Shown here: piece by piece, positions 32,991 to 41,299 of the stretch
Position numbering within the stretch: the stretch's first letter is position 1
How the letters are laid out: each line of letters begins with the position of its first letter
Origin: NCEH01 sp043195195
Lineage (GTDB): Bacteria > Pseudomonadota > Alphaproteobacteria > Rhizobiales > Xanthobacteraceae
Length of the DNA: 64,000 nt
Reading direction: 5' to 3'
Assembly (NCBI RefSeq): GCF_043195195.1
Contig: NZ_JBAFWT010000005.1
Location: forward strand, 62,001-126,000
Program-made: the position numbers and the translations under genes
Notes under the pieces: generated by a model
The model's database searches: none
The model's input: the letters and a program-made list of their open reading frames with translations, nothing else
Told to the model about the DNA's origin: nothing

Positions 32991-33893
32991 CTAAAGCTTC
33001 GCCGCCAGCGCCTGCGCCACCTTGGAGGCCGGAACCCGGCCGAGCGCGGCGGTGATGTCCCGTCCCGCCGCCGCCAGCTTGTCCAGGTCGATGCCGGTCT
33101 CGATGCCGAGCCCGTTCAGCATATAGACCAGATCCTCGGTGGCGAGATTGCCGGAGGCGCCCTTGGCATAGGGACAGCCGCCGAGCCCCGCCACCGCGCT
33201 GTCCACCACGCCGATGCCGAGATCGAGGCACGCCAATACATTGGCGAGCGCCTGCCCGTAGGTGTCGTGGAAATGCACCGCCGTGCGCTCCACCCCGATG
33301 GCCTCAACCACCGCGCCCGCCATGGCCTTCGCCTTGTCCGGCGTGCCGATGCCGATGGTGTCGCCGAGAGAGATTTCGTAGCAGCCCATCTCCACCAAGG
33401 CGCGCGAGACCTCCACCACGCTCTCCACCGGCACGTCGCCCTGATAGGGACAGCCGAGCACGCAGCTCACATAGCCGCGCACCGCGATGCCGGCGACGCT
33501 AGCGGCCGTAATGACGGGGACGAAGCGCTCCAGGCTTTCGGCGATGGAACAATTGATGTTGCGCTGGCTGAAGGCTTCGGAAGCGGCGGCGAACACCGCA
33601 ATCTCGCTGACACCGCTCTCCAAAGCGGCGTCGAGACCCTTCATGTTGGGCACGAGGACGGGGTAGCGCACGCCGGCACGCGCCGGAATCGCGGTCAGCA
33701 CCTGGGCGGTATCCGCCATCTGCGGCACCCATTTGGGCGAAACGAAACTGCCCGCCTCGATGGTGGTGACGCCGGCGTCCGCCAAAGCCTCGATCAGCGC
33801 CACCTTGGCCGCCACCGGCACGGTGCCCGGCTCGTTCTGCAGGCCGTCCCGCGGGCCTACCTCGACAATGCGCACCCGTGCCGGCCGGCTCAC
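32991..33893 (-). CDS. liuE: Hydroxymethylglutaryl-CoA lyase
   Basis: A 300-residue TIM-barrel lyase of the HMGL family. It carries VEVGPRDGLQNEP at the N-terminus, EAGSFVSPKWVPQMAD, the metal ligands in VHFHDTYGQALAN, and the C-terminal catalytic Cys loop GLGGCPYAKGASGN. It splits HMG-CoA into acetoacetate and acetyl-CoA, the last step of leucine breakdown. It overlaps the upstream carboxylase gene by 4 bp (ATGA) and is the last gene of the operon. The acetoacetate product links to the 3-hydroxybutyrate dehydrogenase gene elsewhere in the window. Confidence 0.96.
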   Translation of the reverse strand: MSRPARVRIVEVGPRDGLQNEPGTVPVAAKVALIEALADAGVTTIEAGSFVSPKWVPQMADTAQVLTAIPARAGVRYPVLVPNMKGLDAALESGVSEIAVFAAASEAFSQRNINCSIAESLERFVPVITAASVAGIAVRGYVSCVLGCPYQGDVPVESVVEVSRALVEMGCYEISLGDTIGIGTPDKAKAMAGAVVEAIGVERTAVHFHDTYGQALANVLACLDLGIGVVDSAVAGLGGCPYAKGASGNLATEDLVYMLNGLGIETGIDLDKLAAAGRDITAALGRVPASKVAQALAAKL

Positions 33894-35893
33894 GCCACGT
33901 CCTCCAGCACCAGGAGTTCGGCGCCCTCGTCCACGAGATCGCCAACCCCGAACGCGACGCTCTGCACGCGACCATCGCGGGGAGCGGTGACCGTATGCTC
34001 CATCTTCATGGCCTCCACCACCACGAGGGCAGCGCCCTTGGCCACCTCATCGCCAGCACTCACCGCGACGCGGATGATGGTGCCCGGCATGGGTGCCACC
34101 AGCCGCCCGGCCGTGCCCGTGGCCTCGATGCTGGCGACGCGCGGGTCGACATGATCGAGGCTGCGTTCGGTGCCGGCGGAAAAGATGGTGAGCCGGGCGC
34201 CGCTCCTCACCACGCGAGCGCTGGTGCGCACACCGTCCAACCGAGCAACGAGACCGCCCTCGGGCGTGCTCGTGCCTTGCACCGCCATGCGCCCGCCGGG
34301 CAAATCGAGTTCGAAGCCGCCATCCGCATAATGGGCGCGCACCGGAATGCGGGCCTCGCGATCCGCGAACGTCAGGTCCACGAAGGCGGAGCGGTTCAGC
34401 CGCCAGCCCGGCGCCAAGCCCCACGGCGACCAGGGGTCGGAGGGATCGGCAGCGCCAGCGGAAATCCGTGCCTCGTCCAGCAGCAAGAAAAGCGCGGCGA
34501 GCGCCAGGACGCGGTCATCCACAGGCAGTGGCGTCGGCAAAAGCGTCGCGCGGTGGCGCTCGATGAAGCCGGTGTCGAGCTCGGCCGCGGCAAAGGCAGG
34601 CTCGGCGACGATGGCCTGGAGGAACATGCGGTTGGTGGGCAGGCCGACCACCTCGGTCGCCGCCAGCGCCGCCGCGAGCCGGCCGAGCGCCTCGGTGCGA
34701 TCGGCGCCCGAAGCGATGATCTTCGCGATCATCGGGTCGTAATGGACCGACACCGAATCCCCGGCGCGCACGCCGCTGTCGACCCGAAGCCCCGCGAGAT
34801 CAAACGGCAGGCGCAGATGGTCCAGGCGACCCACCTGGGGCAGGAAGTCCCGCGCCGGATCCTCGGCATACAGACGCACCTCGATGGCATGCCCAACGAG
34901 GGGAATATCCGCCTGGGCCAGCGGCAGCGGTTCGCCCCGCGCCACCCGCACTTGCCATTCCACCAGGTCCTGACCGGTGATGGCCTCGGTGACGGGATGT
35001 TCCACCTGCAGGCGGGTGTTCATTTCCATGAAGAAGAAGTCGTCCCCCTCGGCGATGAACTCCACCGTTCCGGCGCCGACATAGCCGACCGCCTTAGCGG
35101 CATCCACCGCCGCCTTGCCCATGGCGGCGCGGCGCTGCGGGGTGAGGCCCGGCGCCGGCGCCTCCTCCACCACCTTCTGATGGCGGCGCTGAATGGAGCA
35201 GTCGCGCTCGTGCAGATAGACCGCATTGCCATGGGTGTCGGCGAACACCTGCACCTCGATATGGCGCGGCTTGGTGAGATATTTCTCGATCAGAACCTTG
35301 TCGTCGCCGAAGGCGTTCTTCGCCTCCCGCTTGGCGGAGCCAAGCGCTTCGGCAAACTCCTCAGCCGCGCGCACCACCTTCATGCCCTTGCCGCCACCGC
35401 CGGCCGAGGCCTTGATGAGCACGGGATAGCCGATCTCATCCGCCTTGCGGGCCAGCAGCACCTCGTCCTGGTCTTCTCCGTGATAGCCCGGGACCAGCGG
35501 CACGCCGGCTTTCTCCATCAGCGCCTTTGCGGCGCTCTTGGAGCCCATGGCACGAATGGCGGAGGCAGGCGGGCCGACGAAGACGATGCCGGCGCGGGCG
35601 CACGCATCCGCGAACTCGGCATTCTCTGACAGGAAGCCATAGCCGGGATGGATGGCGTCCGCCCCGCTCATGCGCGCGGCATTCAGGATCGCGTCGATCC
35701 TCAGATAGCTTTCGCGCGCCGGGGCGGGGCCGATCGGATAGGCCTCGTCCGCGCCCTCCACATGGAGCGCGCGGGCATCGGCCTGCGAATAGACCGCGAC
35801 GGTCTTCAGGCCCATGGCTTTCGCGGTGCGCATGATCCGCACCGCGATCTCACCCCGGTTGGCCACCAAAAGGGTGCGAATGGGACGGGTCAT
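33890..35893 (-). CDS. liuD: Methylcrotonyl-CoA carboxylase biotin-containing subunit
   Basis: A 667-residue protein. A biotin carboxylase module fills the first 450 residues: LLVANRGEIAVRIMRTAKAM, IHPGYGFLSENAEFA, ATP-grasp KASAGGGGKGMKVV, and MNTRLQVEHPVTE. A linker region follows, then a C-terminal biotin carrier domain with Lys about 630 in EAMKMEH. The context with a carboxyltransferase, an enoyl-CoA hydratase and HMG-CoA lyase makes methylcrotonyl-CoA the likely substrate rather than propionyl- or acetyl-CoA. The ATG at 35893 has GGGAG at 5 nt. It overlaps liuE by 4 bp and follows liuC by 2 bp. Confidence 0.95.
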   Translation of the reverse strand: MTRPIRTLLVANRGEIAVRIMRTAKAMGLKTVAVYSQADARALHVEGADEAYPIGPAPARESYLRIDAILNAARMSGADAIHPGYGFLSENAEFADACARAGIVFVGPPASAIRAMGSKSAAKALMEKAGVPLVPGYHGEDQDEVLLARKADEIGYPVLIKASAGGGGKGMKVVRAAEEFAEALGSAKREAKNAFGDDKVLIEKYLTKPRHIEVQVFADTHGNAVYLHERDCSIQRRHQKVVEEAPAPGLTPQRRAAMGKAAVDAAKAVGYVGAGTVEFIAEGDDFFFMEMNTRLQVEHPVTEAITGQDLVEWQVRVARGEPLPLAQADIPLVGHAIEVRLYAEDPARDFLPQVGRLDHLRLPFDLAGLRVDSGVRAGDSVSVHYDPMIAKIIASGADRTEALGRLAAALAATEVVGLPTNRMFLQAIVAEPAFAAAELDTGFIERHRATLLPTPLPVDDRVLALAALFLLLDEARISAGAADPSDPWSPWGLAPGWRLNRSAFVDLTFADREARIPVRAHYADGGFELDLPGGRMAVQGTSTPEGGLVARLDGVRTSARVVRSGARLTIFSAGTERSLDHVDPRVASIEATGTAGRLVAPMPGTIIRVAVSAGDEVAKGAALVVVEAMKMEHTVTAPRDGRVQSVAFGVGDLVDEGAELLVLEDVA

Positions 35894-35895
35894 GC

Positions 35896-36666
35896 TCACT
35901 CCCATGCGGGTTTGCGTTTTTCGAGAAATGCCGAGACGCCCTCGCGTCCGTCGGCGCTGGCGCGCTGGCGGGCGATCCGCAACGCCGTGTCTTCGATCAG
36001 ATCGTGGGTCAGGGGACGGTCAACCGCCGCCACCAATTCCTTCGTCGCCCTTAGGGCCGACGGGCTCGCGGCCATCAAAGCCTTCAGATGCGAAGCTATG
36101 GTGCCGTCCAGCTCTTCCGCGGGCACCACTTGGTGCACAAGGCCGAGAGCGAGCGCGGTCTGAGCCGGGAAGCGTTCGGCCGTGAGGAAATAGCGGCGCG
36201 CTTGCCGCGCGCCCATGGCCCGCACCAGATAGGGGCTGATAACCGCCGGGATCAGGCCGATCCGCACCTCGGTGACGGCGAATTCCGCCTCCGGCACGGC
36301 CACGACGATATCGCTGGCGGCCAGCAAGCCGACCGCGCCGGCGAAGGCGGGCCCATGCACGCGCGCGAGTGTGGGCTTGGGGCAGGTGTCTATGACATGG
36401 ATGAGGTGGGCCAGCGCGCCGGCATCCGCCACATTCTCCTCGTGGGAATAGTCGGCCATCCGGCGCATCCACGTGAGGTCAGCGCCTGCACAGAAGGATT
36501 TGCCATTGGCGCGCAGCACAACGGCCCGGATCGCGGAATCGCCGCTGGCATGATGATAAGCGGCGGTCAGGAGCGCGATGAGGCCATCGTCGAAGGCATT
36601 GTGCACCTCCGGCCGATCGAGGGTGAGCGTGGCGATACCATCTTCATGGGAAACGATAAGGCTCAT
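35896..36666 (-). CDS. liuC: Enoyl-CoA hydratase, probable methylglutaconyl-CoA hydratase
   Basis: A 256-residue crotonase-fold enzyme. Characteristic blocks are TLDRPEVHNAFDDGLI, the oxyanion loop GKSFCAGADLTWM, VHGPAFAGAVGLLAASDIVV and EVRIGLIPAVISPYLV with a Glu in the catalytic position. The Trp-Met of ADLTWM is typical of methylglutaconyl-CoA hydratases. It lies between the two carboxylase subunit genes, as in other liu operons. The start is the ATG at 36666 with GGAG upstream; the frame to 36804 overlaps liuB and is not used. A 118-bp gap with a 7-bp hairpin separates it from liuB. Confidence 0.93.
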   Translation of the reverse strand: MSLIVSHEDGIATLTLDRPEVHNAFDDGLIALLTAAYHHASGDSAIRAVVLRANGKSFCAGADLTWMRRMADYSHEENVADAGALAHLIHVIDTCPKPTLARVHGPAFAGAVGLLAASDIVVAVPEAEFAVTEVRIGLIPAVISPYLVRAMGARQARRYFLTAERFPAQTALALGLVHQVVPAEELDGTIASHLKALMAASPSALRATKELVAAVDRPLTHDLIEDTALRIARQRASADGREGVSAFLEKRKPAWE

Positions 36667-36784
36667 GGGGTAACTCTCCACCAGCAAGACGCAAGGCGCG
36701 CGATCTTTGGGGAGCGAGTGTGACAGCCGCGATACGTTTCGCGGCCCCCTAAGCTCAAGGTGGACTTGTGCAGTGCAAATTCGC

Positions 36785-38392
36785 TCACATGCGGAACACG
36801 CCAAAGCGTGTCTCCCTGTCCGGAGCGTTGAGGGACGCGGAAAGCGCGAGTGCCAAAACCATGCGGGTATCGGCAGGATCGATCACCCCATCGTCCCAGA
36901 TGCGGGCGGAGGAATAATAGGGGTGGCCTTGGCGGTCGTATTGGGCCTGGATCGGCGCCTTGAAGGCGGCCTCCTCATCGGCCGGCCATGCGCCGCCCTT
37001 GCCCTCGATGCCGTCGCGCTTCACCTGGGCGAGCACGTTCGCCGCCTGCTCGCCGCCCATCACCGAGATGCGGGCATTGGGCCACATCCACAGGAAGCGC
37101 GGATCATAGGCGCGCCCGCACATGCCGTAATTGCCGGCGCCGAAGGAATTGCCGATCACCACGGTGAATTTCGGCACGCTGGCGCAGGACACCGCATTCA
37201 CCAGCTTGGCGCCATCCTTGGCGATGCCGCCGGCCTCATATTTGCGGCCCACCATGAAGCCGGTGATGTTCTGCAGGAACACCAGCGGGATATTGCGCTG
37301 GCAGCATAATTCCACGAAATGCGCGCCCTTCAGCGCGCTCTCGGAAAACAAGATGCCGTTATTGGCGATGATGCCCACGGGATAGCCGAAGACGCGGGCA
37401 AAGCCCGTCACCAGGCTCTGGCCATAGAGCGGCTTGAACTCGTCGAACTCCGAGCCGTCGACGATGCGGGCAATGATCTGGCGCACGTCGAATGGCTTCT
37501 TGGGATCTTCCGAGACGATGCCATAGATCTCTTCCGCGTCGTAGAGCGGCGCCTTGGGCGGGCGAATATCCAGCGCGTGCCGCTTCACCCGATTGAGATC
37601 GCCGATGATGGTGCGGGCGATGCCCAACGCATGGGCGTCGTTCTCCGCCATATGGTCGGCGACGCCGGACACGCGGGTATGCACGTCCGCCCCGCCCAAT
37701 TCCTCGGCGGTCACCACCTCGCCGGTGGCGGCCTTCACCAGAGGCGGCCCGCCGAGGAAGATGGTGGCCTGGTTCTTCACCATGATGGATTGGTCCGCCA
37801 TGGCCGGCACATAGGCGCCGCCGGCGGTGCAGGAGCCCATGACCACCGCCACCTGGGCGATGCCCTCGGCCGACATATTGGCCTGGTTGAAGAAGATGCG
37901 GCCGAAATGCTCGCGGTCGGGAAACACCTCGTCCTGGTTGGGCAAATTGGCGCCGCCGCTGTCCACGAGATAGACGCAGGGCAGGTGATTCTCCCGCGCT
38001 ATGGCTTGGGCGCGCAGGTGCTTTTTCACCGTCATGGGGAAATAGGTGCCGCCCTTCACCGTCGCATCATTTGCGACGATCATGCATTCGCGTCCTGAAA
38101 CGCGGCCGATGCCGGTGATGATGCCAGCGGCGGGCACATCGCCGCCATACATGTCATAGGCGGCGAGCTGGGACAGTTCGAGGAACGGCGAGCCGGTATC
38201 GAGGAGTGTGCGGATACGGTCGCGGGGCAGCAGCTTGCCGCGCTTGAGATGGCGCTCGCGGGCGACTTCCCCGCCGCCCTGGGAAATGCGCTCGACGGTC
38301 CCGCGCAGCTCGCTGACGCTGGCGAACAGCGCCTCACGATTGCGATTATAGGCTTCGGAGCGGCGGTCCACCGCATCCTCGATGATCGCCAT
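36785..38392 (-). CDS. liuB: Methylcrotonyl-CoA carboxylase carboxyltransferase subunit
   Basis: A 535-residue acyl-CoA carboxyltransferase with the N half (RGKLLPRDRIRTLLD, CMIVANDATVKGGTYFPMT, GSCTAGGAYVPAMAD) and the C half (QNITGFMVGRKYEAGGIAKD, VIGNSFGAGNYGMCGRAYDP, SVMGGEQAANVL). The last two blocks match methylcrotonyl-CoA carboxylase beta subunits. The length and both halves are complete. It is the first gene of the liu operon here. An operator-like motif at 38506-38524 lies 114 bp upstream of its start, between it and the TetR gene. Confidence 0.96.
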   Translation of the reverse strand: MAIIEDAVDRRSEAYNRNREALFASVSELRGTVERISQGGGEVARERHLKRGKLLPRDRIRTLLDTGSPFLELSQLAAYDMYGGDVPAAGIITGIGRVSGRECMIVANDATVKGGTYFPMTVKKHLRAQAIARENHLPCVYLVDSGGANLPNQDEVFPDREHFGRIFFNQANMSAEGIAQVAVVMGSCTAGGAYVPAMADQSIMVKNQATIFLGGPPLVKAATGEVVTAEELGGADVHTRVSGVADHMAENDAHALGIARTIIGDLNRVKRHALDIRPPKAPLYDAEEIYGIVSEDPKKPFDVRQIIARIVDGSEFDEFKPLYGQSLVTGFARVFGYPVGIIANNGILFSESALKGAHFVELCCQRNIPLVFLQNITGFMVGRKYEAGGIAKDGAKLVNAVSCASVPKFTVVIGNSFGAGNYGMCGRAYDPRFLWMWPNARISVMGGEQAANVLAQVKRDGIEGKGGAWPADEEAAFKAPIQAQYDRQGHPYYSSARIWDDGVIDPADTRMVLALALSASLNAPDRETRFGVFRM

Positions 38393-38505
38393 GAGCGCCT
38401 CACCCCTGAGTGTCGATTGCGGAAGAAGGAACGCCCGAACGCCCCGCCGAAAAGGCGGGCGGAACCTCGACGCGTCGTCCTCCCGTGCCGCTCGTTGTCG
38501 GCTTA

Positions 38506-38524
38506 GAAACGATCGTACGTTTTT
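38506..38524 (-). promoter_or_regulatory. Putative TetR operator upstream of liuB
   Basis: GAAACGATCGTACGTTTTT, with the dyad AACG-N6-CGTT, lies between the TetR stop codon and liuB. The reverse complement of 39377-39395 (GAAACAATCGAACGTTCTT) agrees with it at 16 of 19 positions. The second copy precedes the TetR gene itself. Sharing of the motif by regulator and operon is the support. Confidence 0.6.
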
Positions 38525-38546
38525 TTATGAGAACCGCAAGGGCAAA

Positions 38547-39227
38547 TCAGGCGCGCGCCTTGCGCTTGGCGCGGGCGGGCGGCGCTTCCGCCGCAAGGAA
38601 CGGCGCTTCCAGAGACGCGGCCAGCGCCTGCGGCGCTCCCGGCGCGACACCCTGGGTGACGAGGTTGCCATAGATCTCCACCAGATCGTCCTGGCTCAGC
38701 CGCCCGTCGGGCCGGTACCACATGCAGATCCCGGTGAGCATGGAGATGATGGCGTAGGTGGAGACCTTCGGCTCGCGCACCTGGAACACGCCCTGCGCGG
38801 CGCCCTCGCGCAGGATCTGCTCCAGAAGCCCCTCGTAATTGCGCCGCATCTCGACGACGACGGCCCGGTGCTCGTCGTCCAGCGAGCGGATTTCCATGTT
38901 GGCGATGAAGACATGGGCGCGCCGTGTCATGTGATAGCGCAGATGAAATCCGGTGAAGGCTCGCAGGCGATCGAAGGGCGTATCCAGCCCGTCGAGAGCC
39001 TCCCGCGCCCGGGCGGTCAGGTCTTCCATGTGATCGCGCACAATGTCGAACAGCAGGCTCTGCTTGTTCTCGAAATACTTGTACAGCGAGCCGGACTGGA
39101 GCCCCACCTCGGCGGCGAGTTGCCGCAGGCTCATGGCTTCGTAGCCGTGCTTGTAGATCAGCAGCACCCCCGCCTGGCGGATCGCCTGGGCGGTGCGGGC
39201 ACCATTGGAACCGACTGTACGCGCCAT
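38547..39227 (-). CDS. TetR/AcrR family regulator, probable liu operon regulator
   Basis: A 226-residue TetR-type repressor. The helix-turn-helix region is near residues 30-55 (YEAMSLRQLAAEVGLQSGSL, then YKYFENKQSLLFDIV). The C-terminal part is a helical ligand domain, and the last 25 residues are Ala/Arg/Lys-rich. The ATG at 39227 starts the standard N-terminus and is preceded by GAGAAAAAG. It lies 154 bp upstream of liuB on the same strand, and a shared 19-bp motif occurs before liuB and before this gene. An acyl-CoA or branched acid is the expected ligand, by analogy with regulators of acyl-CoA catabolism. Confidence 0.92.
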   Translation of the reverse strand: MARTVGSNGARTAQAIRQAGVLLIYKHGYEAMSLRQLAAEVGLQSGSLYKYFENKQSLLFDIVRDHMEDLTARAREALDGLDTPFDRLRAFTGFHLRYHMTRRAHVFIANMEIRSLDDEHRAVVVEMRRNYEGLLEQILREGAAQGVFQVREPKVSTYAIISMLTGICMWYRPDGRLSQDDLVEIYGNLVTQGVAPGAPQALAASLEAPFLAAEAPPARAKRKARA

Positions 39228-39376
39228 CTTTTTCTCAATTTGCAATCGTGCGTGCGGGCGCACGACCCTCGGGTGTCGGATGAGGCCGCCGACCCTGGCA
39301 GCCACCTTAGAGTGAGCGCAGCGCGCCGGGGACGCAAGACGCAAGCGGCCAAAAATGGCCTTGACCGGGAGAGAAA

Positions 39377-39395
39377 AAGAACGTTCGATTGTTTC
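39377..39395 (+). promoter_or_regulatory. Putative TetR operator upstream of the TetR gene
   Basis: AAGAACGTTCGATTGTTTC is the inverted counterpart of the motif at 38506-38524. It is 150 bp upstream of the TetR start codon, inside the 278-bp gap after the IclR-fusion gene. It would allow autoregulation. The rest of the gap (39228-39505) shows no further recognised signal. Confidence 0.55.
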
Positions 39396-39505
39396 CTGAG
39401 AACCCGGCAGAATGATCGGGACCGGCGCGCCACGCCACATCAAGACGGCCGCCAATCCGGGAGAGAAAGCATGACCAGGGCACGGATGCGCGCACCAAAG
39501 CGGCT

Positions 39506-41131
39506 TCAATCTTTCTGCATCAATATGGCATGGGATGCCCGGCCGCTGTAGTGGACCCATCCTTCGTCGTCGATGAAGCCGGTATCGCCAAGAATATAAT
39601 AGTCGCCACCGAACTCAAATCGCGTCTTCGTCCTGGCATCATCCTTGAAATAGGATCGGAACCAGAACAAAGGCGAGCGTTCCACATCGATGGCCAGGAT
39701 GCCTTCGGCGCCGGCGGGCAATTCGGCGCCGTGCTTGTCGAGCACCGCAAGGGCAAAGCCCGGCATGACGCGGCCCACCGAGGAGCGCCGCGAGGAGGCG
39801 GGATCGCTGGGGTCGTATTTCATCCCCACGATCATGCCGGTCTCGCGGTGGCCATACTGGTTGATCAGCGGCACCTCGAGCTTCTGCGTCACCCAGGAAA
39901 TGACGTCGGGCGGGAGCGGTTCGCCCCCCACCGTGACCATGCGGATGGCGAAGGGGGATGTGGCATCGTTGGGATCGCCGCGCCGCCACGCCTTGATCTG
40001 GGACGGGGCGGCCGTGAGGTTGGTGACGCGAAACTTCGACAGCACGCGATAGCCCTGCGAGACATCGTAGGGCCCATCGCAGAACAGGATCGAGCAGCCG
40101 ATCAGGAGCGGACCGATGAGACCGTAATAAATGCCGTATTCCCAGCCCTGGTCGGCCATGTTCCAATAGACGTCGTCATCGCGGACATCCATGCCGATCC
40201 GCATATATTGCTCGATCGCCGCCAGCGCCCGCACCGGGGTGAGAAGACCGAGCCGGGCCTCCACGAAGCTCGGGGCATAGGTCATGATGAAGGGGTCGTT
40301 GGCGCCGTAGGTTTCCACCCCTTCAAGCGGCTCGGATGCATAGATGGACGACCAGAACTGGGTCACCTTGCCGTCGATCCGGTTGATCTGATCGCCCTCG
40401 ATCAAACAGACGAAGGTCTTCTCGGTGATGTAGCGGGAAGCCCGATCGATGAGGAACCGGTTCGCGACCACCGCCTTGACGGCGCCGGCCTTCAGCCGGG
40501 CTTCGACGGCGGCGGGCGAATAGGTGGAGAAGAGCGGCATGTAGACCGCCCCGATCCGCCAGATCGCAAGCGCCGTGATGACCAGTTCCATGCCCTTGGG
40601 CAAAAGGACGGCGACCCGGTCGCCTTTCCTGATGCCCGCCGCCGCCAAGACACGGGCAAATCGAGATGAATATTCCGCGAGCTTGCCAAAGCTCAATTCA
40701 GAGGTCTGGCCCGAGACGGTCTCGTGAATCATCGCGGGATGGGCGCGTTTTACCGCCAGGTGCCTGTCGCACAGTAGATGGGCCAGGGGAATCTTGCTGC
40801 CGCTGTATCGGCCCAGATGCGCCGCCGAGCGGGAACCATCCTCCTCGACCGGAAGATGAGGGGCGGCCTGACCTTTGCCCGTCACGAACTTCGAGAAGAA
40901 CGCGCCGAGGGAATAGCATCTGTCGCGGGCGTCGTAGGCAAGCAGGGTCTCGAAGACCAGCGTCGTCGCCAGGCGGTGGGCGGTGGCCTTCGAGAGCCCG
41001 GTGCCCTGGATCAGGTCGGCGAGGCGGACAGGGTGCGGGGCGGCGTTGGCCACCACCCGCAGCACCGAAATGGCCCGCCCGAGGCTTTGTGCGCCCTTCG
41101 GCGCGGCCGGATCAAGTTCGTCGTCGCTCAT
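39506..41131 (-). CDS. IclR-type DNA-binding domain fused to a degenerate acyl-CoA synthetase-like domain
   Basis: A continuous 541-codon frame. Residues 14-80 are an IclR winged helix (SLGRAISVLRVVANA, LADLIQGTGLSKATAHRLAT, RCYSLGAFF). Instead of the IclR effector domain, residues 110-541 resemble the acetyl/propionyl-CoA synthetase type of AMP-binding enzyme (GDRVAVLLPKGMELVITALA, WRIGAVYMPLFSTYSPAAVE, VTVGGEPLPPDVISWV, NQYGHRETG, ILGDTGFIDDEGWVHYSGR). The phosphate loop expected at 283-297 is replaced by MTYAPSFVEARLGLL, the Asp pair after the last GR is SH, and the frame ends there, so the roughly 100-residue C-terminal lid with the catalytic Lys is missing. It should not adenylate anything but might still bind an acid or acyl-CoA. 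It is divergent from the ABC uptake operon. A decayed enzyme gene joined to a regulator by deletion is the rival reading. Confidence 0.85.
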   Translation of the reverse strand: MSDDELDPAAPKGAQSLGRAISVLRVVANAAPHPVRLADLIQGTGLSKATAHRLATTLVFETLLAYDARDRCYSLGAFFSKFVTGKGQAAPHLPVEEDGSRSAAHLGRYSGSKIPLAHLLCDRHLAVKRAHPAMIHETVSGQTSELSFGKLAEYSSRFARVLAAAGIRKGDRVAVLLPKGMELVITALAIWRIGAVYMPLFSTYSPAAVEARLKAGAVKAVVANRFLIDRASRYITEKTFVCLIEGDQINRIDGKVTQFWSSIYASEPLEGVETYGANDPFIMTYAPSFVEARLGLLTPVRALAAIEQYMRIGMDVRDDDVYWNMADQGWEYGIYYGLIGPLLIGCSILFCDGPYDVSQGYRVLSKFRVTNLTAAPSQIKAWRRGDPNDATSPFAIRMVTVGGEPLPPDVISWVTQKLEVPLINQYGHRETGMIVGMKYDPSDPASSRRSSVGRVMPGFALAVLDKHGAELPAGAEGILAIDVERSPLFWFRSYFKDDARTKTRFEFGGDYYILGDTGFIDDEGWVHYSGRASHAILMQKD

Positions 41132-41149
41132 GTCCTACAATGTGAGACA
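41131..41149. promoter_or_regulatory. Palindromic operator over the fusion-gene start codon
   Basis: TGTCCTACAATGTGAGACA pairs at 7 of 9 positions around a central A (TGTC-nn-ACA-A-TGT-nn-GACA). It overlaps the ATG of the IclR fusion gene, so binding there would block its expression. The core ACAATGT is shared with 41235-41253; the two centres are 104 bp apart. Confidence 0.65.
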
Positions 41150-41195
41150 AAAAAATCCACGCCGCAATATTTAGGACGGCCCAATGCGATCTCCC

Positions 41196-41224
41196 TTGAA
41201 AAAAGCAAACGCTCGCTAGATAAT
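41196..41224 (+). promoter_or_regulatory. Sigma-70-type promoter for the livG operon
   Basis: TTGAAA (41196-41201), a 17-bp spacer and GATAAT (41219-41224) differ from consensus at one base each. A transcript would begin near 41231, 69 bp before the livG ATG and just before the operator at 41235. Confidence 0.7.
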
Positions 41225-41234
41225 CAAACTAATT

Positions 41235-41253
41235 CATCTCACAATGTGGGATG
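41235..41253. promoter_or_regulatory. Palindromic operator at the livG operon start site
   Basis: CATCTCACAATGTGGGATG pairs at 8 of 9 positions around a central A. It lies directly after the predicted transcription start, a position suited to repression. It shares the core with the operator at 41131. Confidence 0.65.
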
Positions 41254-41299
41254 TGGCCATAGAAGCCACCCGCTCATATGCGGAATCCGGGAGGGGAAC

